64,000 bases of DNA. Source: Clostridiaceae bacterium (GTDB lineage: Bacteria; Bacillota; Clostridia; Lachnospirales; Lachnospiraceae). The DNA lies in assembly GCA_021200535.1 (NCBI GenBank), contig JAJQGL010000092.1:78406-142405 (forward strand), written 5' to 3'. Under the pieces are notes generated by a model, which was not told where the DNA came from, did not search any database, and was given only the letters and a program-made list of their open reading frames with translations. The position numbers and the translations under genes were made by a program. Positions 43,720 to 53,239 of the stretch are shown here, in pieces (the stretch's first letter is position 1; every line of letters begins with the position of its first letter).

Positions 43720-45132
43720 ATGTCAGAAGAAATTGAAAACAAAGATCAGGATTCTGAATATGAGGACGTTTGTTATATTTGCCGGAGACCGGAGCATATT
43801 GCCGGGAAGATGATTCATATTCCCAATAATATTTGCATTTGTAACGACTGTATGCAAAAGACATTTGATTCTATGGAGCATATGACAGGGCCGTTTCCGG
43901 GCGGCATGCCCAATATAGAAATGTTTACAATGGGGCAGCCGCCGCAGGGAGAAGTACCGAAAAATCAAAAAATAAAAAAGAAAAAGGCACAAAAGGAGAA
44001 AAAACAGGGACAGGATAAGCAGGAGGGGATTTTTGATATTCAGCATATGCCTGCCCCGCATATTATTAAACAGACACTGGATGAGCATGTGGTTGGCCAG
44101 GAACATGCGAAGAAGGTCATGTCAGTTGCCGTGTACAATCACTACAAACGTGTGCTGACGGATACAGAGGAAAATGAGGACGGCATTGAGATTGAAAAAT
44201 CCAATATGCTGATGATCGGGCCGACTGGCTCTGGAAAGACCTATATGGTTAAAACGCTGGCCCAAATTCTGCAGGTGCCGCTTGCCATTACAGATGCCAC
44301 GTCACTGACGGAGGCAGGATATATTGGCGATGATGTGGAAAGTGTGCTTTCTAAATTGCTGGCTGCTGCAGACAATGATGTCGAAAAGGCGGAACATGGT
44401 ATTATTTTTATTGATGAGATTGACAAGATTGCCAAAAAACGCAATACAAACAGCCGTGATGTCAGCGGCGAGTCGGTCCAGCAGGGCATGCTGAAGCTTT
44501 TGGAGGGCAGTGACGTTGAAGTGCCGGTGGGGGCAACCAGCAAAAATGCGATGGTGCCCATGACTACGATCAATACCAGAAATATTTTATTTATCTGCGG
44601 CGGTGCATTTCCGGAGCTGGAAAAAGTGATTAAGAATCGCTTGAAAAAGCAGTCGTCGATTGGATTTTTGTCTCAGTTGGATGATGAGTTTGACAAGGAT
44701 GAAAATATTTTGCAAAAGGTGACAACAGAAGATTTGCGGGAATTTGGAATGATTCCGGAATTTCTGGGCAGATTGCCGATTGTATTTGCATTGCAGCCAA
44801 TGACGGAAGAAATGCTTGTGAAAGTATTGACGCAGCCGAAAAATGCGATTATCAAACAATATCAGAAGCTGCTGGCATTCGATGAGGTAGATTTGCGCTT
44901 TGAAGAGGAAGCGGTCCGTGCGATTGCAAACAAGGCGTTGGATAAAAAGACCGGAGCCAGGGCGCTCCGTGCGATTATTGAAGAATTTATGCTGGATATC
45001 ATGTATGAAATACCAAAGGACGACATGATTGGAAGAGTTACGATTACCCGCGATTATATTGAAAAGAAAGGTGCTCCGCAGATTGAGATGCGGGAAAGCG
45101 GGGAAGCGAAGTTTTTGACGCAGAGGGACTAA
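43720..45132 (+). CDS. clpX: ClpX-type AAA+ unfoldase
   Basis: 470 residues. N-terminal zinc-binding domain with C-x2-C ... C-x2-C (CYIC ... CNDC, about residues 17-46), a long basic linker (KNQKIKKKKAQKEKK, about 80-100), then the AAA+ domain with Walker A GPTGSGKT, Walker [11 protein letters not shown] and the C-terminal domain KTGARALRAIIEE. ClpX unfolds substrates for ClpP. No clpP or tig gene is adjacent, so this may be a second ClpX paralogue; the usual IGF loop that docks on ClpP appears as SIGFLSQ. Start ATG 43720, GAGAGGAG about 13 nt upstream. Confidence 0.88.
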   Translation: MSEEIENKDQDSEYEDVCYICRRPEHIAGKMIHIPNNICICNDCMQKTFDSMEHMTGPFPGGMPNIEMFTMGQPPQGEVPKNQKIKKKKAQKEKKQGQDKQEGIFDIQHMPAPHIIKQTLDEHVVGQEHAKKVMSVAVYNHYKRVLTDTEENEDGIEIEKSNMLMIGPTGSGKTYMVKTLAQILQVPLAITDATSLTEAGYIGDDVESVLSKLLAAADNDVEKAEHGIIFIDEIDKIAKKRNTNSRDVSGESVQQGMLKLLEGSDVEVPVGATSKNAMVPMTTINTRNILFICGGAFPELEKVIKNRLKKQSSIGFLSQLDDEFDKDENILQKVTTEDLREFGMIPEFLGRLPIVFALQPMTEEMLVKVLTQPKNAIIKQYQKLLAFDEVDLRFEEEAVRAIANKALDKKTGARALRAIIEEFMLDIMYEIPKDDMIGRVTITRDYIEKKGAPQIEMRESGEAKFLTQRD

Positions 45133-45201
45133 ACAATCAGCCTGAAAACATAATTTGGATTTCTGAATACAATAGATAAAATGCTTTTATCAGGAGTGGT
45201 T

Positions 45202-46953
45202 ATGGACGAAGTATGCAATCACGCAATTTATTCGGAAGATTATCTGGATTATCTGGTTGAATACTATGAAGAAAATGAAAATGAGCCTGATTTACAAAAC
45301 GTAGTTTGCCAGCAGCTGGTATCGCCGCGGTATGCGGTGCTGTACGAACCCGGACAGAGCTATGATACGGCTTCTGTTTCCAATATTAAGATTATTCCGC
45401 GCTGTTATGGGCTGCTTTCCTCAGATGCCATGCTTGAGACAATCGGGGCAACAAGGGTACAGAGAAATCCGAATTTGAATTATTATGGAAATGATATTTT
45501 AATCGGATTTATTGATACGGGAATTGATTATGCACATCCGGCTTTTATAGGCAGCGACGGAAAAACAAGAATTCTTGGAATCTGGGATCAGACAATGCAG
45601 AATCCGCGTGAGGGGGAGCAGGCTCCGGCGGATTTTGAATTTGGCGTGGAGTATACGCCGGATCAAATCAATCTGGCGCTGGAGAGCAGACAGCCTCTGG
45701 ATGTGGTTCCTACCCGGGATACCAATGGACATGGAACTTTTATGGCCGGTATAGCCTGCGGGAACCGCATTGAGGAACAGCAATTTTCAGGAGTGGCGCC
45801 GCTTTCGTCGATTTGTGTTGTAAAATGTAAGGAAGCAAAGCAGAACTTAAAGGATTATTACTTTATTCATGGGGATGAACCCTGCTATGCAGAAAGTGAT
45901 ATTATGCTGGCAATCCGATATGTAAACCGGATTGCGAAAAGGTATCGGATGACGGTGATTTATTGTGTCGGGATGGGAACCAGCCAGGGTGCGCATCTCC
46001 GCGGCGGTGTCTTGGGAGAATTTTTACAGGAATATGGGGATTACCGGGGCAATTTTGTGATTACTGCGGGCGGCAATGAGGGAAATACATCGCATCATTA
46101 CCGGAGTGATTCATTAGAGCCGGACGGCAGCGTAGAGGTTGAAGTGCGGGTAGGGGCAGATGAAACAGGATTTACAACACAGCTCTGGACAGATGTGACC
46201 AATTTGTACTCTGTGGCACTGATCTCGCCGGATGGTGAATATTCGGGAAAAACAGAGGCACGGCTGGGTGAAAAGCGTCAGATTAATTTTTTGTTTGAAA
46301 AAACAGTAGTCTATATAGAATATTTGCTGATTTCGCATGAAAGCGGGGATGAATGTATTCAGATACGTTTCCGTTCTCCGGCAGAGGGGATTTGGAGAAT
46401 TCGGGTTTTCAATGAAAATAAGTATTCTACTCGTTTTGATATGTGGCTTCCTATTCGTAATTTTTTAAGTGAGGATACTTACTTTTTACGTGCTGATCCG
46501 GACACGACTTTGTGTGATCCGAGCAATAATACAGGACTGATTTCATGTTCGTATTATAATTCTTATAATCGCAGTGTGGAGATTGAGGCCAGCCGCGGGT
46601 TTACGAGAGATGGCGGCATCAAACCTGATTTTGCTGCGCCGGGTGTGGAAATATATGGTCCGCTGCCTTTCTTGGGAAATTATCCGGCAGATGAAACAGA
46701 ACGGGAAGAGCGTGCGCGGTATGGGTATCGTTCCGGTTCCAGTTATGCTGCAGCAATCACAGCAGGAACTGTGGCAATTTTGGCAGAATGGGCGATCATT
46801 GACCAGAATGATTTGTCGCTTGATACGGTTAAAGCCCAAAAATATCTGATCCGTGGGGCAGACCGGTCAGGTATTACGGTTCCGAACCAAACCTGGGGAA
46901 ATGGGACATTGGACATTTATAACGTTTTCGACAGCTTTCGCCCGCAGATTTAG
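45202..46953 (+). CDS. Subtilisin-like (S8) protease, Csp-like
   Basis: 583 residues, no signal peptide. Catalytic triad visible: Asp in IGFIDTGIDY, His in DTNGHGT and Ser in YRSGSSYAAAITAG. A large beta-rich insertion between His and Ser parts resembles the Csp family that cleaves the spore germination hydrolase precursor in Clostridia. All three residues are intact, so it is an active protease. The ATG at 45202 follows CAGGAGTGG. The 3' end overlaps the convergent DUF2508 gene by 87 nt. Confidence 0.88.
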   Translation: MDEVCNHAIYSEDYLDYLVEYYEENENEPDLQNVVCQQLVSPRYAVLYEPGQSYDTASVSNIKIIPRCYGLLSSDAMLETIGATRVQRNPNLNYYGNDILIGFIDTGIDYAHPAFIGSDGKTRILGIWDQTMQNPREGEQAPADFEFGVEYTPDQINLALESRQPLDVVPTRDTNGHGTFMAGIACGNRIEEQQFSGVAPLSSICVVKCKEAKQNLKDYYFIHGDEPCYAESDIMLAIRYVNRIAKRYRMTVIYCVGMGTSQGAHLRGGVLGEFLQEYGDYRGNFVITAGGNEGNTSHHYRSDSLEPDGSVEVEVRVGADETGFTTQLWTDVTNLYSVALISPDGEYSGKTEARLGEKRQINFLFEKTVVYIEYLLISHESGDECIQIRFRSPAEGIWRIRVFNENKYSTRFDMWLPIRNFLSEDTYFLRADPDTTLCDPSNNTGLISCSYYNSYNRSVEIEASRGFTRDGGIKPDFAAPGVEIYGPLPFLGNYPADETEREERARYGYRSGSSYAAAITAGTVAILAEWAIIDQNDLSLDTVKAQKYLIRGADRSGITVPNQTWGNGTLDIYNVFDSFRPQI

Positions 46954-47175
46954 GGCGGATTTTTGGCTGACCATCATTTTGTAGTCCCGTAAAATAACTT
47001 TATATTGTAAGCTTGCTGCATTTAGTGCATAGATATAGCTGTCGATCAAATCCGGTTCGCTGGCGTTGGATAGACCGTTATAGGCATCCTGTAAATTCCG
47101 CTGTGCATCCAGCAGGGCTTTTTTTAGAAAAACTTCTCTTTTGGGGAGTTTTTCTTTTTTGGATAATAATTTCAT
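46867..47175 (-). CDS. DUF2508 family protein (YaaL-like)
   Basis: 102 residues, basic helical protein. The stretch LQDAYNGLSNASEPDLIDSYIYALNAASLQYK matches the DUF2508 family, usually found near recR and sporulation genes (YaaL). Function unknown. AAGGAG lies upstream of the ATG at 47175. The C-terminal tail extends 87 nt into the opposite-strand protease gene. Confidence 0.8.
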   Translation of the reverse strand: MKLLSKKEKLPKREVFLKKALLDAQRNLQDAYNGLSNASEPDLIDSYIYALNAASLQYKVILRDYKMMVSQKSALNLRAKAVENVINVQCPISPGLVRNRNT

Positions 47176-47462
47176 GGAATTTGCTGTCTCCTTTCACAAA
47201 TGTTGTCCTTGCTTACAGTATAGACAGTCAATTCCATATTTATGCAATTATTTTTTTATTTGATTCACAGTTTATCTGAATTTGCTGCGTCGGACAGCTT
47301 GCTGGACGTTTCCCGCGCATGTCGGAGGAGGACTGTGGACAGTAACCTTTATTTTGTTTTTGCAGGAGATTTCTTTTTGTTCTAAATGCATGGAAAAAAT
47401 GTTTCAGGCATAGGGTAGTAAAGAAGGACAAGAAACAGATGCAAGGATGAAAGGGGTACATA
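47176..47462. other. Intergenic region between divergent DUF2508 and bofA-like genes
   Basis: 287 nt, AT-rich near 47240-47260. No gene or riboswitch was recognised. The last bases hold AAAGGGG, the ribosome site of the bofA-like gene. Confidence 0.5.
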
Positions 47463-47735
47463 ATGGAAAATACCATTTTTATTGTGTTATTTATTGGCGG
47501 ATTTATGATTTTTCTGGCATCATTGGGTGTTGACGTGATCAAAGTGGCTTTTAATTTTGTGATTCGATGCCTTCTATGCCTTATAATCATTAACATTGCA
47601 AATTATGTGATTGAGCAGAACGGCGCAAATTTTGTAGTTAATATTAACGAAATTTCAATGGGCGTTTCGGGTATATTTGGGGTTTGGGGCGTGATTTTTC
47701 TATATGTTTTACAGTATTATTTCACAATAACATAA
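47463..47735 (+). CDS. BofA-like membrane protein (pro-sigma-K processing inhibitor family)
   Basis: 90 residues with two to three membrane segments. The C-terminal pattern (NINEISMGVSGIFGVWGVIFLYVLQYY) resembles BofA, the mother-cell inhibitor of the SpoIVFB protease in Bacillus; in Clostridia the exact role is less clear. It lies directly ahead of the Tad locus but is separated by about 96 nt and probably belongs to sporulation. Confidence 0.75.
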   Translation: MENTIFIVLFIGGFMIFLASLGVDVIKVAFNFVIRCLLCLIIINIANYVIEQNGANFVVNINEISMGVSGIFGVWGVIFLYVLQYYFTIT

Positions 47736-47831
47736 ATAAATTTTTGTGAAAAAAGGACAAAAAATGCGGATTTGACAGCTGAAAAACCGTTTGTTATATT
47801 AGCGGCACACTTCGAAAGGGGGGTGCCGGAC

Positions 47832-48338
47832 ATGAGGGAAATTTTTTTGTTGCTGTTGCTGGGTGGTGCGGTTTGCCGGGACGTCAGAGAACAGAAAATA
47901 TCGAATAAGCTGATCGCAGCAGGCTGGATGGCCGCTGTTATATTCCGGTTTGTTTCAGAAGGTTTTTTGGGCGTTTTGGGCGGAGCTGCTGCAGTAATTT
48001 TGACAATCGCATTGTTTTTTCCTTTTTTTTGCTGTAAAGGAATCGGTGCAGGGGATATCAAACTCTGGTCTGTGATTGCAGGATTGTACGGCGTGTATTT
48101 CCTTTTTGAAGTTTTAGCGGTTCTTTTTGTTTTGGCGGGTATCTATGCACTCATGCGTATATTGCGGGAATGGTTTTTAAGGCAGCGTTTTCGGTATGCA
48201 GGAGGTGAACCGGCACTGGGGAGAGGCCTTCAGGGAAGCCGTATGACAGGCAAAAAGGGCAGATTTATTATTTTGGCACCGTTTACGTTGATGGGGGTGA
48301 TTTTGGTCTTTTTGGAAAGGTGGGGACAAATATGCTGA
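47832..48338 (+). CDS. Prepilin peptidase (A24, TadV/CpaA-like)
   Basis: 168 residues, polytopic. The two catalytic Asp of type IV prepilin peptidases are in CRDVREQKISN and GIGAGDIKLW. Cleaves Flp-type prepilins at the membrane. ATG 47832 is chosen because GGGGGG lies upstream; the longer in-frame TTG has no ribosome site. First gene of the Tad pilus cluster; the next gene starts before this one ends. Confidence 0.88.
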   Translation: MREIFLLLLLGGAVCRDVREQKISNKLIAAGWMAAVIFRFVSEGFLGVLGGAAAVILTIALFFPFFCCKGIGAGDIKLWSVIAGLYGVYFLFEVLAVLFVLAGIYALMRILREWFLRQRFRYAGGEPALGRGLQGSRMTGKKGRFIILAPFTLMGVILVFLERWGQIC

Positions 48339-49267
48339 AAAAAATCAAATTGGCATTGTACGGTCAGGGGGAGTATATGGCAAGCCTGCTGGGGTATTTT
48401 TGCAGACGCAGCATTCAGATGATAGAGCCGATGCTGTTTACAAATCTGCAGGCATTGGGGCAGGCAGTTAAAGCCGGTGCGGTTGATGTACTGTTGACAG
48501 AAGAAGAAATGCTGGAAGAAGTCAGAGGCTTTCAGGACATGGCTGTGCAGATCGTATTGCTGTCTGAGGGGACAGCACTGCATGAGCAGCAGTTGTTTCC
48601 GATTATTTTTAAGTATCAGTCGGCAGAGGATGTTATCAATGAGCTGTTATCCCTGATAGCAGAGAATGACCATATTCGTTATACGCAAAGAATTATTTCA
48701 AAAAAAGCAGTGGAAATAATCGGGGTGTATTCGCCGTTTGGGGGAGCGGGTGTTACGAAATATGCGCTTTCGATGTCAGAGGGACTTGCAAAGCAGTACC
48801 GTACATTGTATGTAAATCTTGAACTTTTTCATGGCCTGGGATATCTGCTTCAGGGGAAAAAGGGCCAGCCGGAACAGAGAAGCCGGGGGATGTCGGAAGT
48901 AATTTTTTATTTGAAACAAAAAAAGGAAAAGCTGGCGTTGAAGCTGGATTCGCTTGTGTTTTCGAAAGATGGTCTTGACTATATTTTTGCGGTGGAGGAT
49001 TTCAGGGATTTATATTATCTGGAAGAGGAAGAGACAGCCCGTTTTTTAGAGGTTTTAATACAGGAGTCAGTGTACCAGAAGCTTGTGTTTGATATCGGGT
49101 ATCTTGGGGCAGGGACGCTGTATTTGTTCCGGCAGCTTCACAGGCTATATATGCCGCAGCCGTGGTTACAGGTACAGATCGGAAAGGAAGAAGCATTTTT
49201 ACAGCTTTTAGCCAGGGAACATTGTGAGGAAGCGGTTCGTCAGATCATTCGCGTTGATATGCGCTGA
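48332..49267 (+). CDS. TadZ/CpaE-like ParA/MinD-related protein
   Basis: 311 residues. N-terminal receiver-like segment (about 1-110) and a SIMIBI-type ATPase-like domain. The nucleotide loop reads GVYSPFGGAGVTKYA, so the deviant Walker A Lys of ParA/MinD is lost while the Gly pattern is kept. TadZ/CpaE proteins localise the pilus machine at the pole or membrane. Start ATG 48332 overlaps the previous gene; AAAGGTGGGG upstream. Confidence 0.8.
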   Translation: MLKKIKLALYGQGEYMASLLGYFCRRSIQMIEPMLFTNLQALGQAVKAGAVDVLLTEEEMLEEVRGFQDMAVQIVLLSEGTALHEQQLFPIIFKYQSAEDVINELLSLIAENDHIRYTQRIISKKAVEIIGVYSPFGGAGVTKYALSMSEGLAKQYRTLYVNLELFHGLGYLLQGKKGQPEQRSRGMSEVIFYLKQKKEKLALKLDSLVFSKDGLDYIFAVEDFRDLYYLEEEETARFLEVLIQESVYQKLVFDIGYLGAGTLYLFRQLHRLYMPQPWLQVQIGKEEAFLQLLAREHCEEAVRQIIRVDMR

Positions 49268-49311
49268 CATTTGTTATGGCGATATTCATTTTACAAATGG
49301 AGATAACGAGT

Positions 49312-50661
49312 ATGACGGAAAAGGAGAAGAACAGAAGATGTCAGGAAATTCGGGAACGGGTTTACACAGAGACCAATAATTCGCAGGAATTGTCGGATGA
49401 AGAAATTCTGGAAATGATTGAACAGCATGTTTTAAAGCTTGGACATGCAGCCTATTTGTCTATATCTGAAAAGAAAGAGATGACGAGGACAATTTTTCAT
49501 TCTCTCCGGAAGCTGGATATTCTTCAGGATATTCTTGAGGATCCGACTGTTACGGAGATTATGGTAAACGGACCGGATCATATTTTTGTAGAACGTTATG
49601 GAAGGATGGAACGCTATGAAAAAAGTTTTTCCAGTAAAGGCAAGCTGGATGATGTCATTCAGCAGATTGTCGCAAAGGTTAACCGAATGGTGAATGAAGC
49701 GAATCCGATTGCAGATGTGCGTTTGCTGGATGGGTCCAGAGTGAATGTTGTCTTGCCGCCGGTTGCAATCAACGGCCCTATTGTGACCATTCGCAAATTC
49801 CCTGAAACGCCCATTTCCATGGACAGGCTGCTGGAGCTTGGTTCCATTACAGAGGAAGCAGCTGATTTTCTAAGAATATTGGTCAGGGCAAAATATAATA
49901 TCTTTATCAGCGGCGGTACTGGCAGCGGAAAGACAACATTTCTAAATGCATTGTCTGATTTTATTCCATCGGATGAGCGGATTATTACTGTTGAGGATTC
50001 CGCAGAGCTGCAACTTCAGGGAATTGCAAATCTGGTGCGGCTTGAGGTGAGAAATGCAAACCTGGAAGGAAAGCATGAAATATCAATACGTGATCTGATT
50101 CGCTGTGCACTTCGTATGAGACCTGACAGAATTATATTGGGGGAAGTTCGGGATGCTGCTGCGTGTGATTTGCTGTCCGCTATGAATACTGGGCATGATG
50201 GGAGCCTGTCCACCGGACATGCCAACAGCCCAAAGGATATGCTGGGACGATTGGAAACATTGGTTCTGACAGGAATGGATATCCCGCTTCAGGCAGTGCG
50301 CAGCCAGATTGCATCAGCAATCGATATTGTAATACAGCTGGGGCGGCTGCGGGACAGGACAAGAAAGGTGCTGGAGATTGATGAAGTGGTGGGATTGAAG
50401 AATGGAGAAGTGCATTTGGTGCCTTTATATTGTTTTTTGGAAAAAGGACAGCGGGAAGATGGCAGTATTATTGGCGGCCTGGTAAAGACGGAAAAAGAGT
50501 TGTTTCACCGTGAGAAGCTGTTGACTGCCGGTTTAGCACAGTGTATCGAAAACCCGGATGCAAATAATCTGGTTCACTTTTCTGACAGCACAGGAAGTTC
50601 GGATGCGCTGCACCAGACCCGCATGCAGGAGGGAACCTATGAAGAGAGTGATTGGTTATAA
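49312..50661 (+). CDS. tadA: TadA/CpaF, secretion ATPase of the Tad pilus
   Basis: 449 residues. Hexameric ATPase that powers pilus assembly: Walker A SGGTGSGKTT (near residue 200), VTEIMVNGPDHIFVERYG N-terminal motif of CpaF, VRLEVRNANLEG, LRMRPDRIILGEVR and TGHDGSLSTGHANS. ATG 49312 is chosen (GGAG about 9 nt upstream); the ATG at 49276 has no ribosome site. Overlaps tadB by 23 nt. Confidence 0.95.
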   Translation: MTEKEKNRRCQEIRERVYTETNNSQELSDEEILEMIEQHVLKLGHAAYLSISEKKEMTRTIFHSLRKLDILQDILEDPTVTEIMVNGPDHIFVERYGRMERYEKSFSSKGKLDDVIQQIVAKVNRMVNEANPIADVRLLDGSRVNVVLPPVAINGPIVTIRKFPETPISMDRLLELGSITEEAADFLRILVRAKYNIFISGGTGSGKTTFLNALSDFIPSDERIITVEDSAELQLQGIANLVRLEVRNANLEGKHEISIRDLIRCALRMRPDRIILGEVRDAAACDLLSAMNTGHDGSLSTGHANSPKDMLGRLETLVLTGMDIPLQAVRSQIASAIDIVIQLGRLRDRTRKVLEIDEVVGLKNGEVHLVPLYCFLEKGQREDGSIIGGLVKTEKELFHREKLLTAGLAQCIENPDANNLVHFSDSTGSSDALHQTRMQEGTYEESDWL

Positions 50662-51365
50662 AGTGTATGTAAGGGGGATGTTGTCTGGATTTTTTCAGGG
50701 AGCGTTTATCAGTTTTTTGTTTTATCAAAGCGTATTTTTGGCACTGGTGTTTGGGTTGGGATATGGGGGTTTTCAAATGTTTCAGGAAAGAAAACGGTAT
50801 TGCAGGAGACAGGAACAGGAAATGTCACTTGAATTTCGGGAGGGTCTGCAGGGAATTTCCTCTGCCCTCCGAGCAGGATACTCTATGGAAAATGCGGTCC
50901 ATGAGGCAAGGATAGAGTTGGAAATGCTCTATGGAAAAGAGGCGTTGCTTGCACAGGAATTTCTCTGGATGGAAAAGCAGATGGATTTGAACCAGTCGGT
51001 GGAACAGCTTTTTTTTGAGATGGCAGAGCGCTGGAATACCGAGGATATTAATTATTTTGCACAGGTGTTTCAGACGGCAAAGCGGACGGGCGGTGATCTG
51101 ATTGCAATTACCCGGAGCACTGCAGGAAAAATCAGTGAAAAGATAGAGGTGCAGAGAGATTCAGACATTGATTGCCGGGAAAAAAATGGAAGCGAAAATA
51201 ATGAACCTGATTCCTCCTGGGATGATTTTGTATTTTTGGCTTTGTTCACCGGGATTTTTGGATTGTCTTTATCAGGGCTCCGGCAGGATTGTTATGACAG
51301 GTCTGCTTGTACTGTATCTTACGGCATATTACTGGAGTGAAAAAATCAGTGATATCAAGGTGTAA
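50639..51365 (+). pseudogene. tadB: TadB-like inner membrane protein, frameshifted
   Basis: T2SSF-type membrane protein, MKRVIGYKVYVRGMLSG to GISSALRAGYSMENAV (two membrane segments, helical cytosolic domain). After ...EKIEVQR (near 51155) the original frame ends in an unrelated tail, while the next frame gives the expected end: EIQTLIAGKKMEAKIM, then membrane segments, stopping at 51365. Loss of two bases in an AG repeat (51152-51159) explains it. If real, the pilus platform lacks a partner; sequencing error or slippage-based switching are also possible. Confidence 0.75.
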
Positions 51366-51419
51366 ATTGTTGTACAAAGGGAGCGCACTACAAAAAATTA
51401 TTTAGAAATGGGGCTTGCT

Positions 51420-52871
51420 ATGACTGGGATTTGCTTTTTGGGAATGTTTCTGCTGTTGGGATATTTTTGTGTCACAAATAGGAAATGGAGCAGTTTATAT
51501 GAGAAATATGTACAGAAAGAGCAGAAAAAGACGGTGTTTGATGCAGGTGTGTTTATTCTCCTGAAACAGCTGCGTGAAAAAATGGGGTGGAGACTGCAGG
51601 GAGAGCGCCTTGAGTATTTAAAAAAGTTACATGCGGGGCAGGGGGAGGAGCAGCTTTATTTCCTGTACTATGGCAGAATTGGAAGGGCAGCTTCTGTGAT
51701 TGTTCTGGCTGTGTTGTTTTTTATTGCGGTCAGCAATTTTGCTGAGCAGAAAAGCCAGTTGCTGCAAGGTTACTTTTTAGAGAGAGAGGCGGCAACAGGA
51801 CGCCAGAAAACGGTTTCTCTCACAGCGGTTACAGAGGATGAAGAGCGGGATGTTCAGATTGCAGTGCCGCCGAAGCAGTATTCTGATGAAGAATGTACTG
51901 AGAAATTGCAGGAAGCGGAGGATTTTATTTTTAGAAATTATCTGGGAGAAAATTCCTGCGCAGAGCAGATTACCCAGTCATTGAATCTGGTTTCTTCCAT
52001 TCCGGACAGTGCTGTTTCTGTTTCATGGGATGTGGGGACGGATGGGTTGATTAACAGTGATGGTACAGTGGAAAATGATGATCTGGAGGAAAGCTGCCAG
52101 ACGCAGGTTACAGCTTTGCTCTCGTATGGGGAGACACAAAAAAAGCTTCCGCTTTCTGTCACAATCCTGCCCAGACAGCGCACAAAAGAAGAGTTGTTTT
52201 GGAAGGAATGGCAAAAAAAGCTGGATGACGCAAATCAGGAGCAAAGTCAGGATACTTATTTAGAGCTTCCGGATGAGGTTGCAGGAAAGAAGCTTTCGTA
52301 TAGAGAAAAGCAAATTTCTATTTCAGGAGTATTGCTGTTAGCTTTATTTGTGGTCCTTTGCTTATTGCCGCGGACAGCGCAGAGCAGGCTGTGCCAGAGG
52401 TTAAAAAAACGGGAAGAGGAAATGCGGCTGGATTATCCGGAGTTTGCAGAACATTTTGTGTTGCTGATTGGTGCCGGATTAACGGTCAGGGGAGCCTGGG
52501 AAAGAATTGTCCTGGAGTATCAGAAGCGCAGGGAAACAGAAGGAAAGCAGTATGTTTATGAGGAAATGCTGTTAGCGGTACATGATATGGAAAATGGAAT
52601 GAGTGAAAGACAGGCATACGAACTTTTTGGAAAACGGACAGGAATACTCTCTTATATGAAATTTTCCACCTTACTGGTACAGAATTTACGAAAAGGAACA
52701 GAGGATTTGCTCCGGCTGCTGGATTTTGAAGTGGCGGATGCATTTGAGGAACGAAAGGAAAATGCAAAGGCTATTGGCGAAAAGGCAGGAACCAGGCTGC
52801 TGATGCCAATGATGCTGATGCTGGTAATTGTATTTGTACTGATTTTGTACTCTGCATTCCAGAGTATGTAG
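51420..52871 (+). CDS. tadC: TadC-like membrane protein with large extracytosolic domain
   Basis: 483 residues. Membrane segment near 5-20, another near 95-115, then an acidic extracytosolic domain (about 120-300) rich in Glu/Gln/Thr, a further segment near 305-325 and a C-terminal T2SSF half (EFAEHFVLLIGAGLTVRGAWERI) with a final membrane segment. TadC pairs with TadB as the pilus platform; the inserted domain makes it longer than Proteobacterial TadC (about 300). Start uncertain: ATG 51408 or 51420. Confidence 0.8.
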   Translation: MTGICFLGMFLLLGYFCVTNRKWSSLYEKYVQKEQKKTVFDAGVFILLKQLREKMGWRLQGERLEYLKKLHAGQGEEQLYFLYYGRIGRAASVIVLAVLFFIAVSNFAEQKSQLLQGYFLEREAATGRQKTVSLTAVTEDEERDVQIAVPPKQYSDEECTEKLQEAEDFIFRNYLGENSCAEQITQSLNLVSSIPDSAVSVSWDVGTDGLINSDGTVENDDLEESCQTQVTALLSYGETQKKLPLSVTILPRQRTKEELFWKEWQKKLDDANQEQSQDTYLELPDEVAGKKLSYREKQISISGVLLLALFVVLCLLPRTAQSRLCQRLKKREEEMRLDYPEFAEHFVLLIGAGLTVRGAWERIVLEYQKRRETEGKQYVYEEMLLAVHDMENGMSERQAYELFGKRTGILSYMKFSTLLVQNLRKGTEDLLRLLDFEVADAFEERKENAKAIGEKAGTRLLMPMMLMLVIVFVLILYSAFQSM

Positions 52872-52957
52872 GCTTTGGGAGTTTTGGCGGCTTGTGTCTG
52901 CGCACTGTTTGTCACAAAGCCGCATACATACACAAAGCAGTGCAGGAAGGAGAATTT

Positions 52958-53146
52958 ATGAAACAAATCAAAAGATTTTGGCAGGAGGAGGATGGAATTG
53001 GTGTCGTAGAGATTATTCTGATTCTTGTTATCCTGATCATGATTATTGTAATTTTTCGGACGCAGATAATCGAGATTGTGCAAAGTGCTTTTGAGCAAAT
53101 CACTGGTGGAGCGGAAACGATTAACACAGATATTGATATGGACTAG
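52958..53146 (+). CDS. Flp-type pilin (Flp1-like)
   Basis: 62 residues. Prepilin pattern: short leader, Gly followed by VVEI with Glu+5-like residue (EEDGIGVVEIILILVILIM), then a hydrophobic helix. It is the major pilin candidate of this locus; processing by the A24 peptidase is expected. AAGGAG 7 nt before the ATG fixes the start. Confidence 0.88.
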   Translation: MKQIKRFWQEEDGIGVVEIILILVILIMIIVIFRTQIIEIVQSAFEQITGGAETINTDIDMD

Positions 53147-53184
53147 TCAAACTGCCAATTACTTAATATTTGCTGTACTAGCAC
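53146..53184. repeat. Second copy of the dispersed intergenic repeat
   Basis: TCAAACTGCCA, then ATATTTGCTGTACTAGCAC, matches 10618-10655 closely. It lies directly behind the pilin stop codon. Confidence 0.55.
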
Positions 53185-53239
53185 GGATTTTACAGGGGAG
53201 AGCTTTTGAGAAAGTAATGCGGAGGAAAGGGAATATATA

